Positions 6,679 through 6,817 of a stretch of 6,817 nt of DNA are shown here, one piece after another. How positions within the stretch are numbered: position 1 is the stretch's first letter; each line of letters starts with the position of its first letter. The notes under the pieces are model-generated. The model did no database searches. It saw only the letters and a program-made list of their open reading frames with translations, and was not told where the DNA came from. A program made the position numbers and the translations under genes. Source of the DNA: Candidatus Aminicenantota bacterium (GTDB lineage Bacteria > Acidobacteriota > Aminicenantia > UBA2199); contig CP070627.1 of NCBI GenBank assembly GCA_020355945.1, positions 1,667,306 to 1,674,122 on the forward strand, given 5' to 3'.

Positions 6679-6707
6679 ATTTTAAAGTATAAACGATCAT
6701 AAGTCAA
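6679..6707 (-). promoter_or_regulatory. Predicted promoter for the cysK-cysS fusion
   Basis: On the minus strand, TTGACT (6702-6707) and TAAAAT (6679-6684) each match five of six consensus bases and are exactly 17 bp apart. A start near 6672 leaves a leader of only about 30 nt before the ATG at 6641. That is too short for a T-box or other cysteine-responsive riboswitch, so any control is probably by a protein at the promoter. The leader has no recognisable Shine-Dalgarno. Confidence 0.5.
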
Positions 6708-6747
6708 TAAGTGACGAAGTAACTATTCAGTTTTTGGAAGTAAAATG

Positions 6748-6817
6748 CAGTTCATGATCGAATGAGCCTCAGGGAGGTGGCCGAAGGACACCGTACGGGC
6801 GAATGAGACATGAACTG
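6748..6817. repeat. GC-rich palindromic structured element at the right edge
   Basis: CAGTTCATG (6748-6756) and CATGAACTG (6809-6817) are perfect 9-bp inverted repeats enclosing 52 bp. Inside are direct repeats CGAATGAG (6759-6766 and 6800-6807), a CCTC/GAGG hairpin (6767-6777), a GGTG/CACC hairpin with a CC/GG extension (6776-6792), and the palindrome CCGTACGG (6791-6798). The element is clearly richer in G+C than the DNA just to its left. No open frame or known RNA family is recognised. The layered symmetry suggests a dispersed REP- or MITE-like repeat, a transposon end, or a structured RNA. The element ends exactly at the window edge, so it may continue. Confidence 0.5.

Noticed and set aside
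6772..6800. Possible T-box antiterminator, because GGTGG occurs near a cysteine gene
   Set aside because: It is on the strand opposite to cysK-cysS, lies upstream of the predicted promoter, and lacks the conserved TGGNACC context.
1..6817. CRISPR array, tRNA or rRNA gene
   Set aside because: No regularly spaced repeats of CRISPR length and no cloverleaf or rRNA-like conserved segment were seen on either strand.

Overview
The window holds four protein-coding genes and two informative non-coding stretches. It looks like chromosomal DNA of a Gram-negative-type bacterium from a poorly characterised lineage. The grounds are a periplasmic MltD-type murein transglycosylase with a signal peptide, weak or absent Shine-Dalgarno sequences, AT-rich intergenic DNA with small palindromic elements, and an unusual cysteine synthase/cysteinyl-tRNA synthetase fusion. 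I cannot name the phylum from sequence alone; a candidate phylum such as Aminicenantes is only a guess.

Layout, left to right. (1) 1-921, minus strand: an SbnA-type PLP enzyme that makes the 2,3-diaminopropionate precursor N-(2-amino-2-carboxyethyl)-L-glutamate. It lacks its last ~20 residues because it runs off the left edge. (2) 922-1421: a 500-bp divergent intergenic region with a leftward extended -10 promoter for sbnA, a rightward TTGACA-17-GATAAT promoter for the next gene, an 81-bp element with 9-bp terminal inverted repeats, and a paired CAATTG operator-like palindrome. (3) 1422-3434, plus strand: an MltD-like lytic transglycosylase with several LysM or LysM-like repeats. (4) 3435-3481: a short convergent gap with a 7-bp tandem repeat and a weak AT-only hairpin. 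(5) 3482-4267, minus strand: an FkbM-family SAM methyltransferase. (6) 4317-6641, minus strand: the 774-residue CysK-CysRS fusion. Its promoter lies about 40 bp upstream, and it probably reads through the 49-bp gap into the methyltransferase. (7) 6748-6817: a GC-rich, strongly palindromic element reaching the right edge.

How the genes relate. The fusion would make L-cysteine with its N-terminal half and present it to a zinc-dependent, cysteine-recognising synthetase half. That synthetase keeps all four zinc ligands and the C-terminal tRNA-binding region, but its three nucleotide-site signatures (HIGH, GGGSD, KMSKS) are altered to HLDH, TSSRN and KMSPA. This is the most interesting observation here. 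The sbnA homologue is a second fold-type II PLP enzyme, related to the CysK half, and suggests that 2,3-diaminopropionate is made as a building block for a siderophore or peptide natural product. Its usual partner sbnB is not in view and may lie beyond the left edge. The transglycosylase is on the other strand, with its own apparent promoter, and probably acts independently in the cell wall.
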